A stretch of DNA of 64,000 nucleotides from Georgenia satyanarayanai (GCF_009193135.1 NZ_VUKC01000009.1:1-64000); one strand, 5' to 3'. Shown: positions 42,778 through 52,570, numbered from the stretch's first letter. Notes: generated by a model from the sequence alone, not told the origin. Translations and numbers: made by a program.

Positions 42778-42783
42778 ATCGTA
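42778..42783 (-). promoter_or_regulatory. -10-like hexamer of hisD (leaderless)
   Basis: TACGAT on the minus strand, exactly 7 nt before the hisD ATG, fitting the spacing that starts transcription at the A of ATG. No clear -35 is present. Confidence 0.45.
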
Positions 42784-42842
42784 TGACGCGCGGCGGGGCG
42801 CGGTGGGGGCCGTCCAGCCCACGACAGGGCATGATCGGTGCC

Positions 42843-43067
42843 ATGGAAGCGCAGAACGTCGTGCCCGTCGACGGGGAGATCCGGCTCGGGCAGTTCCTCA
42901 AGCTCGCCTCGCTCGCCGAGTCCGGCGCGCACGCCCGCGAGCTCATCGCCGAGGGCGAGGTGAGCGTCGACGGCGTCGTCGAGACACGCCGCGGGCGACA
43001 GCTCGCCGCGGGAGCCCGCGTCGAGGTGAGCACGCCGGGCGGGGTGCTCGTCGCCGTCGTCGGCTGA
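42843..43067 (+). CDS. S4-domain RNA-binding protein (YbcJ-like)
   Basis: A 74-residue protein that is almost entirely an S4 domain ([20 protein letters not shown] and [23 protein letters not shown]), similar to YbcJ/YaaA-type small RNA-binding proteins. No ribosome binding site is visible; CATGAT lies 7 nt before the ATG, so it too may be leaderless. Divergent from hisD. Its RNA partner is unknown. Confidence 0.85.
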   Translation: MEAQNVVPVDGEIRLGQFLKLASLAESGAHARELIAEGEVSVDGVVETRRGRQLAAGARVEVSTPGGVLVAVVG

Positions 43068-43117
43068 CCGCTACAGACCCACCGCCCCGAATCTGTGCGG
43101 GTCCGCACCCCGCCCCG

Positions 43118-43145
43118 CACCGGCCACTCGTTAGCGTGGCCGGTG
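43118..43145 (+). terminator. hairpin between S4 gene and bioY
   Basis: CACCGGCCA pairs perfectly with TGGCCGGTG around a 10-nt loop, followed by TTCCCCC. It is 50 nt past the S4-gene stop and 21 nt before bioY. It most likely terminates the S4 gene; a role in bioY control is possible but unsupported. Confidence 0.55.
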
Positions 43146-43166
43146 TTCCCCCACGAGAGGTAAGTC

Positions 43167-43736
43167 ATGACCACGACCACCCCCGCTGTCCTCGCCGACT
43201 CGCTGCCCGCCGGCCTCGTCCGGGACGCGTCACTCGTCGCCGCCGGCGCCGCCGTCACCGGCGTCCTGTCCCAGGTGGTCGTGCCGCTGCCCTTCACACC
43301 CGTCCCCCTGTCGCTCGGCACCTTCGCCGTCCTCCTCGTGGGTGCCTCGCTCGGACCGGTGCGCGGGGCACTGAGCATGGTGCTCTACCTCGTGGCGGGC
43401 GTGGCCGGCGTGCCGTGGTTCGCCGAGCAGTCCTCGGGGTGGCACACGGCGTCCTTCGGCTACGTCATCGGCTACGTCCTGGCCGCCGGGATCGTCGGCG
43501 CGCTGGCCCGCCGCCGCGCGGACCGCAGCCCGCTCGCGATGGCCGGTGCCGCCGCCCTGGCCACCCTCGCCGTCTACGCCGGCGGCGTGCCGTGGCTCAT
43601 GGTGAGCCTCGGGGTCGGCCTCGGTGAGGCGCTCGTGCTGGGCGTCCTCCCCTTCCTCCTCGGCGACGTCCTCAAGGCCGCGGCCGCCGCAGGTCTCCTG
43701 CCCGCCACCTGGCGGCTGCTGGGCCGCCGGGACTGA
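43167..43736 (+). CDS. bioY: biotin transporter BioY
   Basis: A 189-residue ECF-type substrate-binding membrane protein with about six helices. The BioY motif PFTPVPLSLGTFAVLLVGAS followed by GPVRGALSMVLYLVAGVAGVPWFA is diagnostic. No bioM or bioN ATPase/transmembrane partner is nearby; solitary BioY is known to work or to use a shared ECF module. GAGAGG precedes the ATG. Confidence 0.95.
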   Translation: MTTTTPAVLADSLPAGLVRDASLVAAGAAVTGVLSQVVVPLPFTPVPLSLGTFAVLLVGASLGPVRGALSMVLYLVAGVAGVPWFAEQSSGWHTASFGYVIGYVLAAGIVGALARRRADRSPLAMAGAAALATLAVYAGGVPWLMVSLGVGLGEALVLGVLPFLLGDVLKAAAAAGLLPATWRLLGRRD

Positions 43737-43760
43737 GCCACCCCGGGCGGAGGGCAGCGC

Positions 43761-44447
43761 GTGCTGCGGGTCGCGCTCCTCGGGAGCGTCTTCCTGCCCG
43801 CCCTCGTGCTCGAGCCGCTGGCCCGCGAGCTCGAGCTCCTCGGGTCGGTGACCGCCGTCGTCGGCGTGGCCGAGGCCCCGGACCCGGCCCGGGCCCTCGC
43901 CGCGTACGAGGCCGCGCTCGCGGGCCGGGGCTGGGACGTCGTCGTCGCGCACTCCAACGCGGGCCTGTACGTCCCCGCCCTGGCGGCGCAGCGCGCCGTG
44001 GGCGGTGCCGTCCTCGTCGACGCGGCGCTGCCCGCGCCGGCGGGCGGCCACCACCCCGTGGTGCCGGCCGCGCTCCGCGGCGCCCTCGCCGAGCAGGCGA
44101 CCGACGGCCTGCTCCCACGCTGGACCGAGTGGTGGCCCGCGGAGGACGTGCGGGCGCTCTTCCCCACCTCGCGCAGCCACGCCGCCGTCCACGCCGCGAC
44201 GCCGCGGGTCCCGCTGTCCTACCTCGACGGGACCGTCGCGGTGCCCGCCGGGTGGACCGACGGCGTGCGGGGCGCCTACCTCGCCTTCGGCGACACCTAC
44301 GCCGACGAGCGCCGGCAGGCGCGGTCCCTGGGCTGGCCCACCCGCACCCTGCCCCTGGGCCACCTCGGCCTCCTCACCGACCCGGCGGGCGTCGCCCGCG
44401 CCGTGCACGAGCTGGCCGCAGGGTTCACACGACGGTTGCCTGCCTGA
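43761..44447 (+). CDS. alpha/beta-hydrolase-like protein
   Basis: A 228-residue protein with an alpha/beta-hydrolase-like core: the nucleophile-elbow-like VVAHSNAG (S65 as predicted nucleophile) and a late histidine in PLGHLGLLTDP. The usual oxyanion loop at the start (LLGSVFLP) is short. The start is GTG, 24 nt after bioY. The substrate is unknown; nothing around it points to a pathway. Confidence 0.7.
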   Translation: MLRVALLGSVFLPALVLEPLARELELLGSVTAVVGVAEAPDPARALAAYEAALAGRGWDVVVAHSNAGLYVPALAAQRAVGGAVLVDAALPAPAGGHHPVVPAALRGALAEQATDGLLPRWTEWWPAEDVRALFPTSRSHAAVHAATPRVPLSYLDGTVAVPAGWTDGVRGAYLAFGDTYADERRQARSLGWPTRTLPLGHLGLLTDPAGVARAVHELAAGFTRRLPA

Positions 44448-44483
44448 AACGTTCCCGGAACGGCGCAGGACGATGCTGGGCCC

Positions 44484-45344
44484 ATGGCACACCACGACGA
44501 CCGGACGGCCGACCTCACCTGCGAGGTCTGCGGACGCCTTCCCGAGCCGCGCAAGGGACGCCTGACGGCGGCCAGCATCCTCGCCCTGCTCCCGGTGGAG
44601 CTCGCGGTGCACGCGGCGGTCGTCGGGAGCGGGCTGCCCGTCCTCGCCAAGGTCCTCGTGCTCACGGCCACCGCGACGGCGCTGGCCGTCTGGGTCGCCG
44701 AGCCCTCGATCATGCGCCTCCTGCGACGCTGGCTGCACGCCCCGGTCCTCCGTGAGCACCGCCGGCTCGACTCGGCCGGCTCGCTGTGGCGCCTGCGCAC
44801 CACGGTCCGGGACACCCCGGGCTCCCTGGAGGCGGTCACGCGCCAGCTGCGCCTGCTCGAGGGGAACATCCTCAGCGTGCACGTGCACCCGGGCAGCGAC
44901 GGCGTGGTCGACGAGTTCGTCGTCGACGTCCCCGAGTGGATCACCGCCCGCGACCTCGTCGAGGCGGTCGAGGACGGCGGGGGCCGTGACCCGCAGGTGT
45001 GGCCGACGACGGCGCTCGCCCTCGTCGACAGCCCGACCCGGGCGCTGTGCACGGCCCTGCGCGTCGCGGAGGCGCCGCACGAGCTCCCCGAGGCCGTCGC
45101 CGACCTCCTGGACGCGGAGGTGGTCGACGGCGGGCCCGGCGACCCGACCTCCCACCTGTCCGGCGACGCCACGCGGATGAAGGTCCACGCCGGCTGGCGC
45201 GGTGCGGTCGTGCTCGCCCGGGCGGGGCAGCCGTTCACGCTCGCCGAGTCCGCCCGGGCGCACCGCCTCGCCGAGCTGGCCGAGCTCGTCGACGGCGTCC
45301 GGCTCACCGGCCTGGGCGGGGTGTCCGGTCACGCCGACCGTTGA
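44484..45344 (+). CDS. ACT-domain membrane protein
   Basis: A 286-residue protein. The N terminus has a CEVCG pair typical of a short metal knuckle, then two hydrophobic segments (ASILALLPVELAVHAAVVG and AKVLVLTATATALAVWVAE), and a cytosolic ACT-like domain (RLRTTVRDTPGSLEAVTRQL, NILSVHVHPG). A C-terminal domain with ALCTALRVAEAPHELPEAVADLL may be related to acetyltransferase-like sensors. ACT domains bind amino acids, so an amino-acid-responsive membrane regulator is conceivable but unproven. The start lies 36 nt after the hydrolase. Confidence 0.72.
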   Translation: MAHHDDRTADLTCEVCGRLPEPRKGRLTAASILALLPVELAVHAAVVGSGLPVLAKVLVLTATATALAVWVAEPSIMRLLRRWLHAPVLREHRRLDSAGSLWRLRTTVRDTPGSLEAVTRQLRLLEGNILSVHVHPGSDGVVDEFVVDVPEWITARDLVEAVEDGGGRDPQVWPTTALALVDSPTRALCTALRVAEAPHELPEAVADLLDAEVVDGGPGDPTSHLSGDATRMKVHAGWRGAVVLARAGQPFTLAESARAHRLAELAELVDGVRLTGLGGVSGHADR

Positions 45345-45401
45345 GCCCGGTGGCGAGGTCGGCCGAGGCCACGCCTCCCGGGCACCCTGCCGTGGGGACC
45401 G

Positions 45402-48400
45402 CTACACGAGGCAGCCGGGGCCGAGGAGGGTCTTGAGGTCACCGAAGAGGGCCGTGGAGGGCTCGACGCGGAAGCTGTCCTCCAGGCGCATGGTCGTCGA
45501 CCGGCCGGGGCTGGTGAGGCGCAGCCGCACCTCCGAGCTGCCCGGGTGGTCGGTGAGGATGCCCTTGAGACGTTCGACGAGCGGCGCCGTGCACCGGTTG
45601 GCGGCCAGCGTGAGCTGGACCGGTCCGTCGGTGGCCTGGGAGACGTCCGGCAGGGTCATCTCCGAGGCGTAGATCGTCGGGATGTCGTCGCGCCGGTTGA
45701 GGCGGCCCTTGACCGTGATGATCGAGTCGTCGGCGAGCATGGTCGAGACCGTCGAGTAGGTCTGCGGGAAGAACAGCACCTCGATCGCGCCCTCGAGGTC
45801 CTCGACGGTGGCGATCGCCCACGGGTTGCCGTTCTTCGTCATCTTCCGCTGCAGGGAGGTGACGAGCCCGGCGATGGTGACGGTGGAGCCGTCGGACCGG
45901 GTCTCGTCGGTGAGCAGCGTGGCGATCGAGACGTCCGCCGCCCGCTGCAGCACGTGCTCCAACCCGAACAGCGGGTGGTCCGAGACGTACAGCCCGAGCA
46001 TCTGGCGCTCGAAGGCAAGCTTCTCCGGCTTGTCCCACTCGGGCAGGTCGGGGATGTCGATGGTGAAGCCGGCGCCGCCCGCGCCGCCGTCGCCGCCCAG
46101 CCCGGCGAAGAGGTCGAACTGGCCGACCGCCTCGTTGCGCTTGACGTCGATGACCATGTCGATGGCCTCCTCGTGGCGGGCGAGGAGGGCGCGGCGGGTC
46201 TGGCCCAGGGAGTCGAAGGCCCCGGCCTTGATGAGCGACTCGATGGTGCGCTTGTTGCACACGACCGCGGGCACCTTGTCGAGGAAGTCCTGGAAGGAGG
46301 TGAACTCCCCCTTCTCCTCGCGCGTGGTGATGATCGCCTCGACGACGTTCGCGCCGACGTTGCGGACGGCGGCGAGACCGAAGCGGATCTCCTCCCCGAC
46401 GGCCGCGAAGGACCCCACCGAGGTGTTGACGTCCGGCGACAGCACGCTGATGCCCATGTGCCGGGCCTCGCCGAGGTACAGCCCCAGGCGGTCCTTGTTC
46501 ACCTGCGTGGAGGTGAGCAGGGCGGCCATGAACTCCGTGGGGAAGTTCGCCTTCAGGTACGCGGTCCAGTAGGAGATGATCCCGTACGCCGCCGAGTGCG
46601 CCTTGTTGAAGGCGTAGTCGGAGAAGGGCAGGAGGATGTCCCACAGCGTCTTGACCGCGGCCGGGGAGTAGCCGCGCTCGAGCATGCCGGCCTCGAAGCT
46701 GGCGAACTGCTTGTCCAGCTCGGCCTTCTTCTTCTTGCCCATGGCGCGGCGCAGCAGGTCGGCCTGACCGAGCGTGTACCCGGCGACCTTCTGCGCGATC
46801 GCCATCACCTGCTCCTGGTAGACGATCAGGCCGTAGGTGGTGCCGAGGATGTCGGCGAGCGGCTCCTCGAGCTCGGGGTGGATGGGCTCGATCTGCTGCT
46901 GGCCGGTCTTGCGCAGCGCGTAGTTCGTGTGGGAGTTCGCGCCCATCGGGCCGGGCCGGTACAGCGCGCCGACGGCGGAGATGTCCTCGAAGTTGTCCGG
47001 GCGCATGAGGCGCAGCAGGGTGCGCATGCCGGCGCCGTCGAGCTGGAACACGCCCAGGGTGTCCCCGCGCCCGAGCATGGCGTAGGTGAGGGGGTCGTCC
47101 AGCGGCAGGCGCTCGAGGTCGGGCGCCTGCTTGCCGTTCCGCTCGATGTTCTCCAGGGCGTCGTCGATGACGGTGAGGTTGCGCAGGCCGAGGAAGTCCA
47201 TCTTGAGCAGCCCGAGGTTCTCGCACTGCGGGTAGTCGAACTGCGTGATGATCGCGCCGTCCTGGGGGCGCAGCATGACGGGGATGACGTCCTGGAGCGG
47301 CTCGCTGGACATGATGACGGCGCAGGCGTGCACGCCCCACTGCCGCTTGATGCCCTCCAGGCCCTGGGCGGTCTCGACGACGGCCTGGGCGTCGGGGTCC
47401 GCGGCGTGGAGCTGGCGGAACTCCTCGGCCTCGGCGTAGCGCTTGTCACGCGGGTCGAAGATGCCCGCGAGCGTGATGTCCTTGCCCATGACCGACGGCG
47501 GCATGGCCTTGGTGAGCTTCTCCCCCATCTGGAAGGGGAAGTCCAGGACGCGCGCGGAGTCCTTGAGGGCCTGCTTGGCCTTGATGGTGCCGTAGGTGAC
47601 GACCTGGGCCACGCGGTCGTCGCCGTACTTCTCGGTGACGTAGCGGATGACCTCACCGCGCCGGCGCTCGTCGAAGTCGACGTCGAAGTCGGGCATCGAG
47701 ACGCGGTCGGGGTTGAGGAACCGCTCGAAGATGAGGCCGTGGACGAGGGGGTCGAGGTCGGTGATGCGCAGCGCGTAGGCGACCATGGAGCCGGCACCGG
47801 AGCCACGGCCGGGGCCGACGCGGATGCCCTGCGACTTGGCCCAGTTGATGAAGTCGGCGACGACGAGGAAGTACCCGGGGAAGCCCATCTGGGTGATGAC
47901 CTCGACCTCGTACCGCGCCTGCTTCTCGACGTGGTCGGGCACGCCGTCGGGGTAGCGGTAGTTCAGGCCCTTCTCCACCTCCTTGACGAACCACGAGTGC
48001 TCGTCCTCCCCCGCGGGCACGGGGAAGCGGGGCATGTAGTTCGCGCCGTCGGCGGCGGTCCGGAAGGTGACGTCGCACTGCTCGGCGACGAGCAGGGTGT
48101 TGTCGCAGGCCTCGGGGAGGTCGCGGAAGACCTCGCGCATCTCGGCCGCGGGGCGCAGGTAGTAGGTGTCACCGGTGAAGGCGAAGCGGCTGCCGCCCTG
48201 GTCGTAGCTCGGCTCGGTGAGCTTGCTGCCCGACTGGAGGGCGAGCATGACCTCATGGGTGCGGGCGTCGTCCGGGCGCGTGTAGTGGGAGTCGTTGGTG
48301 GCCAGCAGCGGCGCGCCGATGTCCTTGGCCAGGCGCAGGAGGTCGGTGACGACCCGGCGCTCGATGTCCAGGCCGTGGTCCATGAGCTCGACGTAGTAGT

Positions 48401-48968
48401 TCTCGCGGCCGAAGATGTCCTGGAGCTCGCGGGCGGCGCGCAGCGCCTCGTCGTACTGGCCGAGGCGGATGCGGGTCTGCACCTCACCCGACGGGCAGCC
48501 GGTGGTGGCGATGAGGCCGTCGGCGTGGGTGGAGATGAGCTCGCGGTCCATCCGCGGCCACTTGCCCATCTGCCCCTCGATGGAGGCGCGCGAACCGAGC
48601 CGGAAGAGGTTGTTCATGCCCTGGTTGTTGCGGGCCAGCAGCGTCATGTGGGTGTAGGAGCCGCGGGCGGAGACGTCGTCCTTGGCCTGGTGCTCCTCGC
48701 CCCAGCGCACCCGCGACTTGTCGAAGCGCGAGGTGCCGGGCGTGACGTAGGCCTCGAGGCCGATGATCGGCTTGACGCCGTGCTTCTGGGCGCTGGACCA
48801 GAAGTCGAAGGCCCCGAAGAGGTAGCCGTGGTCGGTGATCGCCAGCGCGGGCTGACCCATCCGGGCGGCCTCGCCCAGCAGCTCGTCGACCTTGGAGGCA
48901 CCGTCGAGCATCGAGTACTCGGTGTGCACGTGGAGGTGGGTGAAGTTGTCGGATCCTCCAGCAGCCAT
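45402..48968 (-). CDS. dnaE: DNA polymerase III alpha subunit
   Basis: Main replicative polymerase, 1188 residues. PHP domain FTHLHVHTEYSMLDGASK (9-26) with metal-binding histidines, palm catalytic aspartates in SMPDFDVDFDERRRGEVI (from about 424), and helix-hairpin-helix plus OB domains in the C-terminal third (TVTIAGLVTSLQRKMTKNG). This is the DnaE1 type, not the error-prone DnaE2, judging by length and the intact PHP histidines. The ATG has TAGACT 7 nt upstream and no Shine-Dalgarno sequence, so the mRNA may be leaderless. Confidence 0.97.
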   Translation of the reverse strand: MAAGGSDNFTHLHVHTEYSMLDGASKVDELLGEAARMGQPALAITDHGYLFGAFDFWSSAQKHGVKPIIGLEAYVTPGTSRFDKSRVRWGEEHQAKDDVSARGSYTHMTLLARNNQGMNNLFRLGSRASIEGQMGKWPRMDRELISTHADGLIATTGCPSGEVQTRIRLGQYDEALRAARELQDIFGRENYYVELMDHGLDIERRVVTDLLRLAKDIGAPLLATNDSHYTRPDDARTHEVMLALQSGSKLTEPSYDQGGSRFAFTGDTYYLRPAAEMREVFRDLPEACDNTLLVAEQCDVTFRTAADGANYMPRFPVPAGEDEHSWFVKEVEKGLNYRYPDGVPDHVEKQARYEVEVITQMGFPGYFLVVADFINWAKSQGIRVGPGRGSGAGSMVAYALRITDLDPLVHGLIFERFLNPDRVSMPDFDVDFDERRRGEVIRYVTEKYGDDRVAQVVTYGTIKAKQALKDSARVLDFPFQMGEKLTKAMPPSVMGKDITLAGIFDPRDKRYAEAEEFRQLHAADPDAQAVVETAQGLEGIKRQWGVHACAVIMSSEPLQDVIPVMLRPQDGAIITQFDYPQCENLGLLKMDFLGLRNLTVIDDALENIERNGKQAPDLERLPLDDPLTYAMLGRGDTLGVFQLDGAGMRTLLRLMRPDNFEDISAVGALYRPGPMGANSHTNYALRKTGQQQIEPIHPELEEPLADILGTTYGLIVYQEQVMAIAQKVAGYTLGQADLLRRAMGKKKKAELDKQFASFEAGMLERGYSPAAVKTLWDILLPFSDYAFNKAHSAAYGIISYWTAYLKANFPTEFMAALLTSTQVNKDRLGLYLGEARHMGISVLSPDVNTSVGSFAAVGEEIRFGLAAVRNVGANVVEAIITTREEKGEFTSFQDFLDKVPAVVCNKRTIESLIKAGAFDSLGQTRRALLARHEEAIDMVIDVKRNEAVGQFDLFAGLGGDGGAGGAGFTIDIPDLPEWDKPEKLAFERQMLGLYVSDHPLFGLEHVLQRAADVSIATLLTDETRSDGSTVTIAGLVTSLQRKMTKNGNPWAIATVEDLEGAIEVLFFPQTYSTVSTMLADDSIITVKGRLNRRDDIPTIYASEMTLPDVSQATDGPVQLTLAANRCTAPLVERLKGILTDHPGSSEVRLRLTSPGRSTTMRLEDSFRVEPSTALFGDLKTLLGPGCLV

Positions 48969-48975
48969 GCCCGCC

Positions 48976-48981
48976 AGTCTA
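48976..48981 (-). promoter_or_regulatory. -10-like hexamer of dnaE (leaderless)
   Basis: TAGACT on the minus strand 7 nt before the dnaE ATG, the same hexamer found before hisC and hisH. The 90-nt gap to the monooxygenase gene contains nothing else. Confidence 0.4.
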
Positions 48982-49057
48982 GGTCGCGGGACCGACAGGA
49001 CCGGCCACCCCGAGGGGAGATCCAGGTCGCTCGGCGTGTCGCCGCCGCCTGTCCGGG

Positions 49058-50233
49058 TCAGGCCTCGACCAGCTCCGGCTCCCAGTGGGCGAACCGCGCC
49101 AGCGACGACAGTGCAACGGCCGCGGGGGTGGCCCGCACCAGCAGGTCACGCACCGCGACGAGCGGCGCGGAGCGCAGCTCGTGCCCGAACCGGCCGCTCC
49201 AGCGGGAGGCCCGGGCCACCGCCTGTGACCGCGGCCGCCGGGTGCGGTCGTAGACGCGGAGCGCGGTGGGGACGTCGTCGTCGTAGCGGGCCAGCGCTCG
49301 CCCGAGCACGACGGCGTCCTCCAGTGCCTGCGCCGCGCCCTGCCCGAGGTTCGGCGTCATGGCGTGGGCGGCGTCCCCGAGCAGGGCGACAGCGCCGGTG
49401 ACGTAGCCGGGCAGCGGCACGGCGAGGTGGTGCAGGTCGTGGCGCAGCACGGCGCCCGGCTCGGTGGCGGCGAGGAGCTCGGGGATCGGGGCGTGCCAGC
49501 CGGCGAAGCGCGCCCACAGGTGGCCGGCCTCGTCGGCGAACCGGTGCCCGACGGGGGCGCCGGCGACGGCCGCGAACCAGTAGACCCGCCCGTCCACCAG
49601 CGGCACCGTGCCGAACTCCGTGCCCGGGCCCCACGTGACGGCACCGACGAGGTCGAGCGGCCACCGGTCCGCGGTCACCGAGCGCCAGGCCGTCACGCCC
49701 GTGTGGGCCGGGCCCGGGTGGGCGGGCCAGAGCCGGCGACGCACGGCCGACCTGATGCCGTCGGCCCCGACGACGAGCTCCGCGGTGACCGTGTGCCGCT
49801 GCCCGTCACGGACGACGGTCACCGACGCGGGTGGTCCAGCGGTGACGTCGACGACCTCGGCGCCCGTGACGAGTGCGCCGGCGGGCAGCGCCGCGCGGAG
49901 CACCCGGTGCAGCTGCTCGCGGTGGATCCCGATGACCGAGGTGCCGAGCTCCCGTTCCAGGGCGGCGCCGTCGACCCGCGCGAGCCAGCGCCCTGAGCGG
50001 TCACGGACCCCGCCACCGCCCTGGGGCACGGCTGAGGCGCCGACGGCCGCGGCGAGGCCGAGCTCGCGCAGCGCCCGCTGCCCGTTCGCCATGATGGTGA
50101 GGCCCGCGCCGATCTCCCCGCCCTCGGCGGAGCGTTCCAGCACGGTCACGTCCCAGCCCGCGCGCCGCAGCGCGATCGCTGCGGCGAGCCCGCCGATGCC
50201 GCCACCGACGACGACCCCGGTGCGTGCGACCAC
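49058..50233 (-). CDS. FAD-dependent monooxygenase
   Basis: A 391-residue class A flavoprotein hydroxylase. The FAD loop VVVGGGIGGLAAAIALRRAG (8-27), the DG motif LVVGADGIRSAVRRRLWP, and GDAAHAMTPNLGQGAAQALED (the second FAD-binding region) are intact. The substrate is probably aromatic by family but not readable. It is transcribed on the minus strand 27 nt after the GNAT gene and may be its distal operon partner. Confidence 0.92.
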   Translation of the reverse strand: MVARTGVVVGGGIGGLAAAIALRRAGWDVTVLERSAEGGEIGAGLTIMANGQRALRELGLAAAVGASAVPQGGGGVRDRSGRWLARVDGAALERELGTSVIGIHREQLHRVLRAALPAGALVTGAEVVDVTAGPPASVTVVRDGQRHTVTAELVVGADGIRSAVRRRLWPAHPGPAHTGVTAWRSVTADRWPLDLVGAVTWGPGTEFGTVPLVDGRVYWFAAVAGAPVGHRFADEAGHLWARFAGWHAPIPELLAATEPGAVLRHDLHHLAVPLPGYVTGAVALLGDAAHAMTPNLGQGAAQALEDAVVLGRALARYDDDVPTALRVYDRTRRPRSQAVARASRWSGRFGHELRSAPLVAVRDLLVRATPAAVALSSLARFAHWEPELVEA

Positions 50234-50260
50234 GACGACTCCTCTCGGTCCTCGGCTCGC

Positions 50261-50731
50261 TCAACCGGTGAGGGTGCGGGCCATGTCCTGGTGCCAGATC
50301 GCGGCGTCGAGGTACCGCTCGCCGGACACGACGGAGAAGCCGAGCCGCTCGTAGAAGCCCATTGCCGACTCCTGGGCGCTGAGCACGACCTCGACGGCGG
50401 GCGGCTCGCCCGCGGCGTGCCGCTCGAGGGCGATGTCCGCCAGCGCGGTGACGAGCCGGGCTCCGACGCCGCGGCCCCGGGCCACCGCGTGGACGGCCAG
50501 CCGCCCGAGGTGGACGTGGCCCGGCGCGTCGAGCAGCAGCCGCCCGGTGCCGAGCACCTCCCCGGTGGCCTCGTCGACGGCGAGCACGTGGGTGGTGGTC
50601 GGGTCCTCGTCGAGCTCGTCCACCTCGATGTCCGCGGGCACGCCCTGCTCGTCGACGAAGACGGCGAAGCGCACCCGCCAGGCGGCCTCGAGCTCCTCAC
50701 GGGTGGTCACGGTGCGCACGACCACGCTCAC
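50261..50731 (-). CDS. GNAT N-acetyltransferase
   Basis: A 156-residue GCN5-type acetyltransferase (ElaA-like). [20 protein letters not shown] is the family's start, [20 protein letters not shown] is the acetyl-CoA loop, and [20 protein letters not shown] the C-terminal strand. GTGA overlap with the pseudouridine synthase gene. The acceptor substrate is unknown. Confidence 0.88.
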   Translation of the reverse strand: MSVVVRTVTTREELEAAWRVRFAVFVDEQGVPADIEVDELDEDPTTTHVLAVDEATGEVLGTGRLLLDAPGHVHLGRLAVHAVARGRGVGARLVTALADIALERHAAGEPPAVEVVLSAQESAMGFYERLGFSVVSGERYLDAAIWHQDMARTLTG

Positions 50732-51654
50732 CGGCGTCCCTCCCGCACCATCTCGAGCGCGGCGGCGAGGTCCTGCGGGTACTCGCTCGTCACGACGAGC
50801 TGCCTGCCGTCGCGCGGGTGGGCGAAGCCGAGGCGCACCGCGTGCAGCCACTGCCGGGTGAGCCCCAGCCGCTGGGCGAGGACCGGGTCGGCGCCGTACG
50901 TCGTGTCCCCGAGGCAGGGGTGGCGCACGGCGGAGGTGTGCACCCGGATCTGGTGGGTGCGGCCGGTCTCGAGGTGGATCTCGAGGAGGGACGCCCCGGA
51001 CATCGCCTCGAGCGTCTCGTAGTGCGTGACGGCGGGCTTGCCGTCGGCGACGACGGCGAAGCGGTAGTCGTGCCGCGGGTCGCGTCCCACCGGGGCGTCG
51101 ATGGTCCCGGCGAAGGGGTCCATGTGGCCCTGGACGAGGGCGTGGTAGACCTTCTCGACCGTGCGCTCCTTGAAGGCGCGCTTGAGGACGGTGTAGGCGA
51201 GCTCGGACTTGGCCACGACCATGAGCCCGGAGGTGCCGACGTCGAGCCGGTGGACGATGCCCTGCCGCTCGGCCGCCCCGGACGTCGACACCCGGTAGCC
51301 GGCGGCGTGGAGGCTCCCGACGACGGTGGGGCCCTGCCAGCCCGGGCTGGCGTGGGCGGCCACCCCGACGGGCTTGTCGACGACGACGACGTCGTCGTCC
51401 TCGTGGACGACCACCAGGCCGGCCACGGGCTCGGGCGGCGGCGCCGACGGGGCGTCGGGGAGGGTGACCTCGAGCCACCCGCCGGCGACGAGACGGTCGG
51501 ACTTGGCGAGGGTGCGGCCGTCGAGCACGACCCCGCCCTCGGCGGCCAGCTCGGCGGCGCGGGTGCGGGACAGGCCCAGGAGCCGCGCCAGGGCGGCGTC
51601 GACACGCTCCCCGGCGAGGCCGTCGGGGACCGGCAGGGAGCGGGTCTCAGGCAT
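50728..51654 (-). CDS. rluD: RluA-family 23S rRNA pseudouridine synthase
   Basis: A 308-residue enzyme isomerising uridines in RNA. An N-terminal S4 domain (about 15-70) is followed by the catalytic domain with D138 in HRLDVGTSG and the [11 protein letters not shown] motif. RluD-like by domain order; the modified positions are inferred only from family. It overlaps lspA by 8 bp, the common lspA-rluD pairing. Confidence 0.94.
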   Translation of the reverse strand: MPETRSLPVPDGLAGERVDAALARLLGLSRTRAAELAAEGGVVLDGRTLAKSDRLVAGGWLEVTLPDAPSAPPPEPVAGLVVVHEDDDVVVVDKPVGVAAHASPGWQGPTVVGSLHAAGYRVSTSGAAERQGIVHRLDVGTSGLMVVAKSELAYTVLKRAFKERTVEKVYHALVQGHMDPFAGTIDAPVGRDPRHDYRFAVVADGKPAVTHYETLEAMSGASLLEIHLETGRTHQIRVHTSAVRHPCLGDTTYGADPVLAQRLGLTRQWLHAVRLGFAHPRDGRQLVVTSEYPQDLAAALEMVREGRR

Positions 51655-52513
51655 CGTCGTCGGAGGTCGTCAGCCGGATCTCGCGCCGGCTGCGCGGGTG
51701 CCGCCGGGGCGCCTCGGTGGGCTCGGTGCCCTCGCCGGACGTCGCGCCTTCGCCAGCGGCCGTCTCCTCGGCCGGCCGCACCGCGGTCCACGCGGGGGTG
51801 ATCGGAGCGGAGGACGGTGCCTCACCGGCCGGCGTGGGGGTGACGGACGCGGAGCCCGCGCCGCTCACCCAGGTGGCGACGTCCACGCCGTCGTCGTCGG
51901 TGGCGCGTGGCACCTCCGGGGAGAAGTCCCTCTCGTCGACCAGCGGCTCCTCGCTCACCGGCTCGGCGTCGTCGTCGGCGGCCGCCGCGGGGTCGTCGTC
52001 CTCGCGGCGGGTGACGACGCGGGTGCCGTCCACCTCGATGCCGAGCAGCGCGAGGACGGCGATGAGGCCGGCGGCGAGGACGATGGCGATGTCGGCGACG
52101 TTGCCGACGAACCAGCCGTTGTAGTTGATGAAGTCGACGACGTGGCCGCGGGCGAAGCCGGGCTCCCGCAGCAGCCGGTCGTAGAGGTTGCCGAGGGCGC
52201 CGCCGAGCAGCATCCCCAGGGCCAGCGCCCACGCGGCCGAGCGCAGGCGCCGCGCGACCCGGAGGACGACGACGACCACGACGAGCGTGATGATCGTGAA
52301 GATCCACGTCATGCCGGTGGCGAAGGAGAAGGCGGCGCCCGGGTTGTAGATGAGCTGCCAGCCGAGAAGATCGCTGACGAGCGGGACGTACACCCCCTGC
52401 GTCAGCCGCTCCTCGGCGAGGTACTTCGTCGCCTGGTCGATGCCGGCGATGCCGAGGGCCAGGGCGACGAGGACGATGACCATCCCGCGTCTGCCCCGCT
52501 GCTGCTGGGTCAT
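51647..52513 (-). CDS. lspA: lipoprotein signal peptidase with long C-terminal tail
   Basis: Membrane aspartic protease that removes signal peptides from prolipoproteins. Four membrane helices lie in residues 11-155; catalytic aspartates are D127 (HVVDFINYN) and D141 (NVADIAI). At 288 residues it is about 120 longer than typical LspA: after the last helix comes an acidic, Ala/Pro/Thr-rich tail ending in [18 protein letters not shown], probably cytosolic and disordered. GGAAGGGAA precedes the ATG. Several lipoproteins in this window would be its substrates. Confidence 0.95.
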   Translation of the reverse strand: MTQQQRGRRGMVIVLVALALGIAGIDQATKYLAEERLTQGVYVPLVSDLLGWQLIYNPGAAFSFATGMTWIFTIITLVVVVVVLRVARRLRSAAWALALGMLLGGALGNLYDRLLREPGFARGHVVDFINYNGWFVGNVADIAIVLAAGLIAVLALLGIEVDGTRVVTRREDDDPAAAADDDAEPVSEEPLVDERDFSPEVPRATDDDGVDVATWVSGAGSASVTPTPAGEAPSSAPITPAWTAVRPAEETAAGEGATSGEGTEPTEAPRRHPRSRREIRLTTSDDDA

Positions 52514-52535
52514 GCGTTCCCTTCCTTGACATGCG

Positions 52536-52570
52536 ACGACGGCGGCGGCCCGCTGGGCCGCCGCCGTCGT
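52536..52570 (-). terminator. hairpin terminator after wag31
   Basis: A perfect 16-bp stem (ACGACGGCGGCGGCCC with its complement) around a 3-nt loop, 7 nt past the wag31 stop on the minus strand. It separates the division cluster from lspA. No U-tract follows. Confidence 0.8.

Noticed and set aside
45546-49253. 1235-codon open frame on the plus strand opposite dnaE
   Set aside because: It is the mirror of dnaE in GC-rich DNA, is rich in low-complexity Gly/Val/Glu residues and has no recognisable domain.
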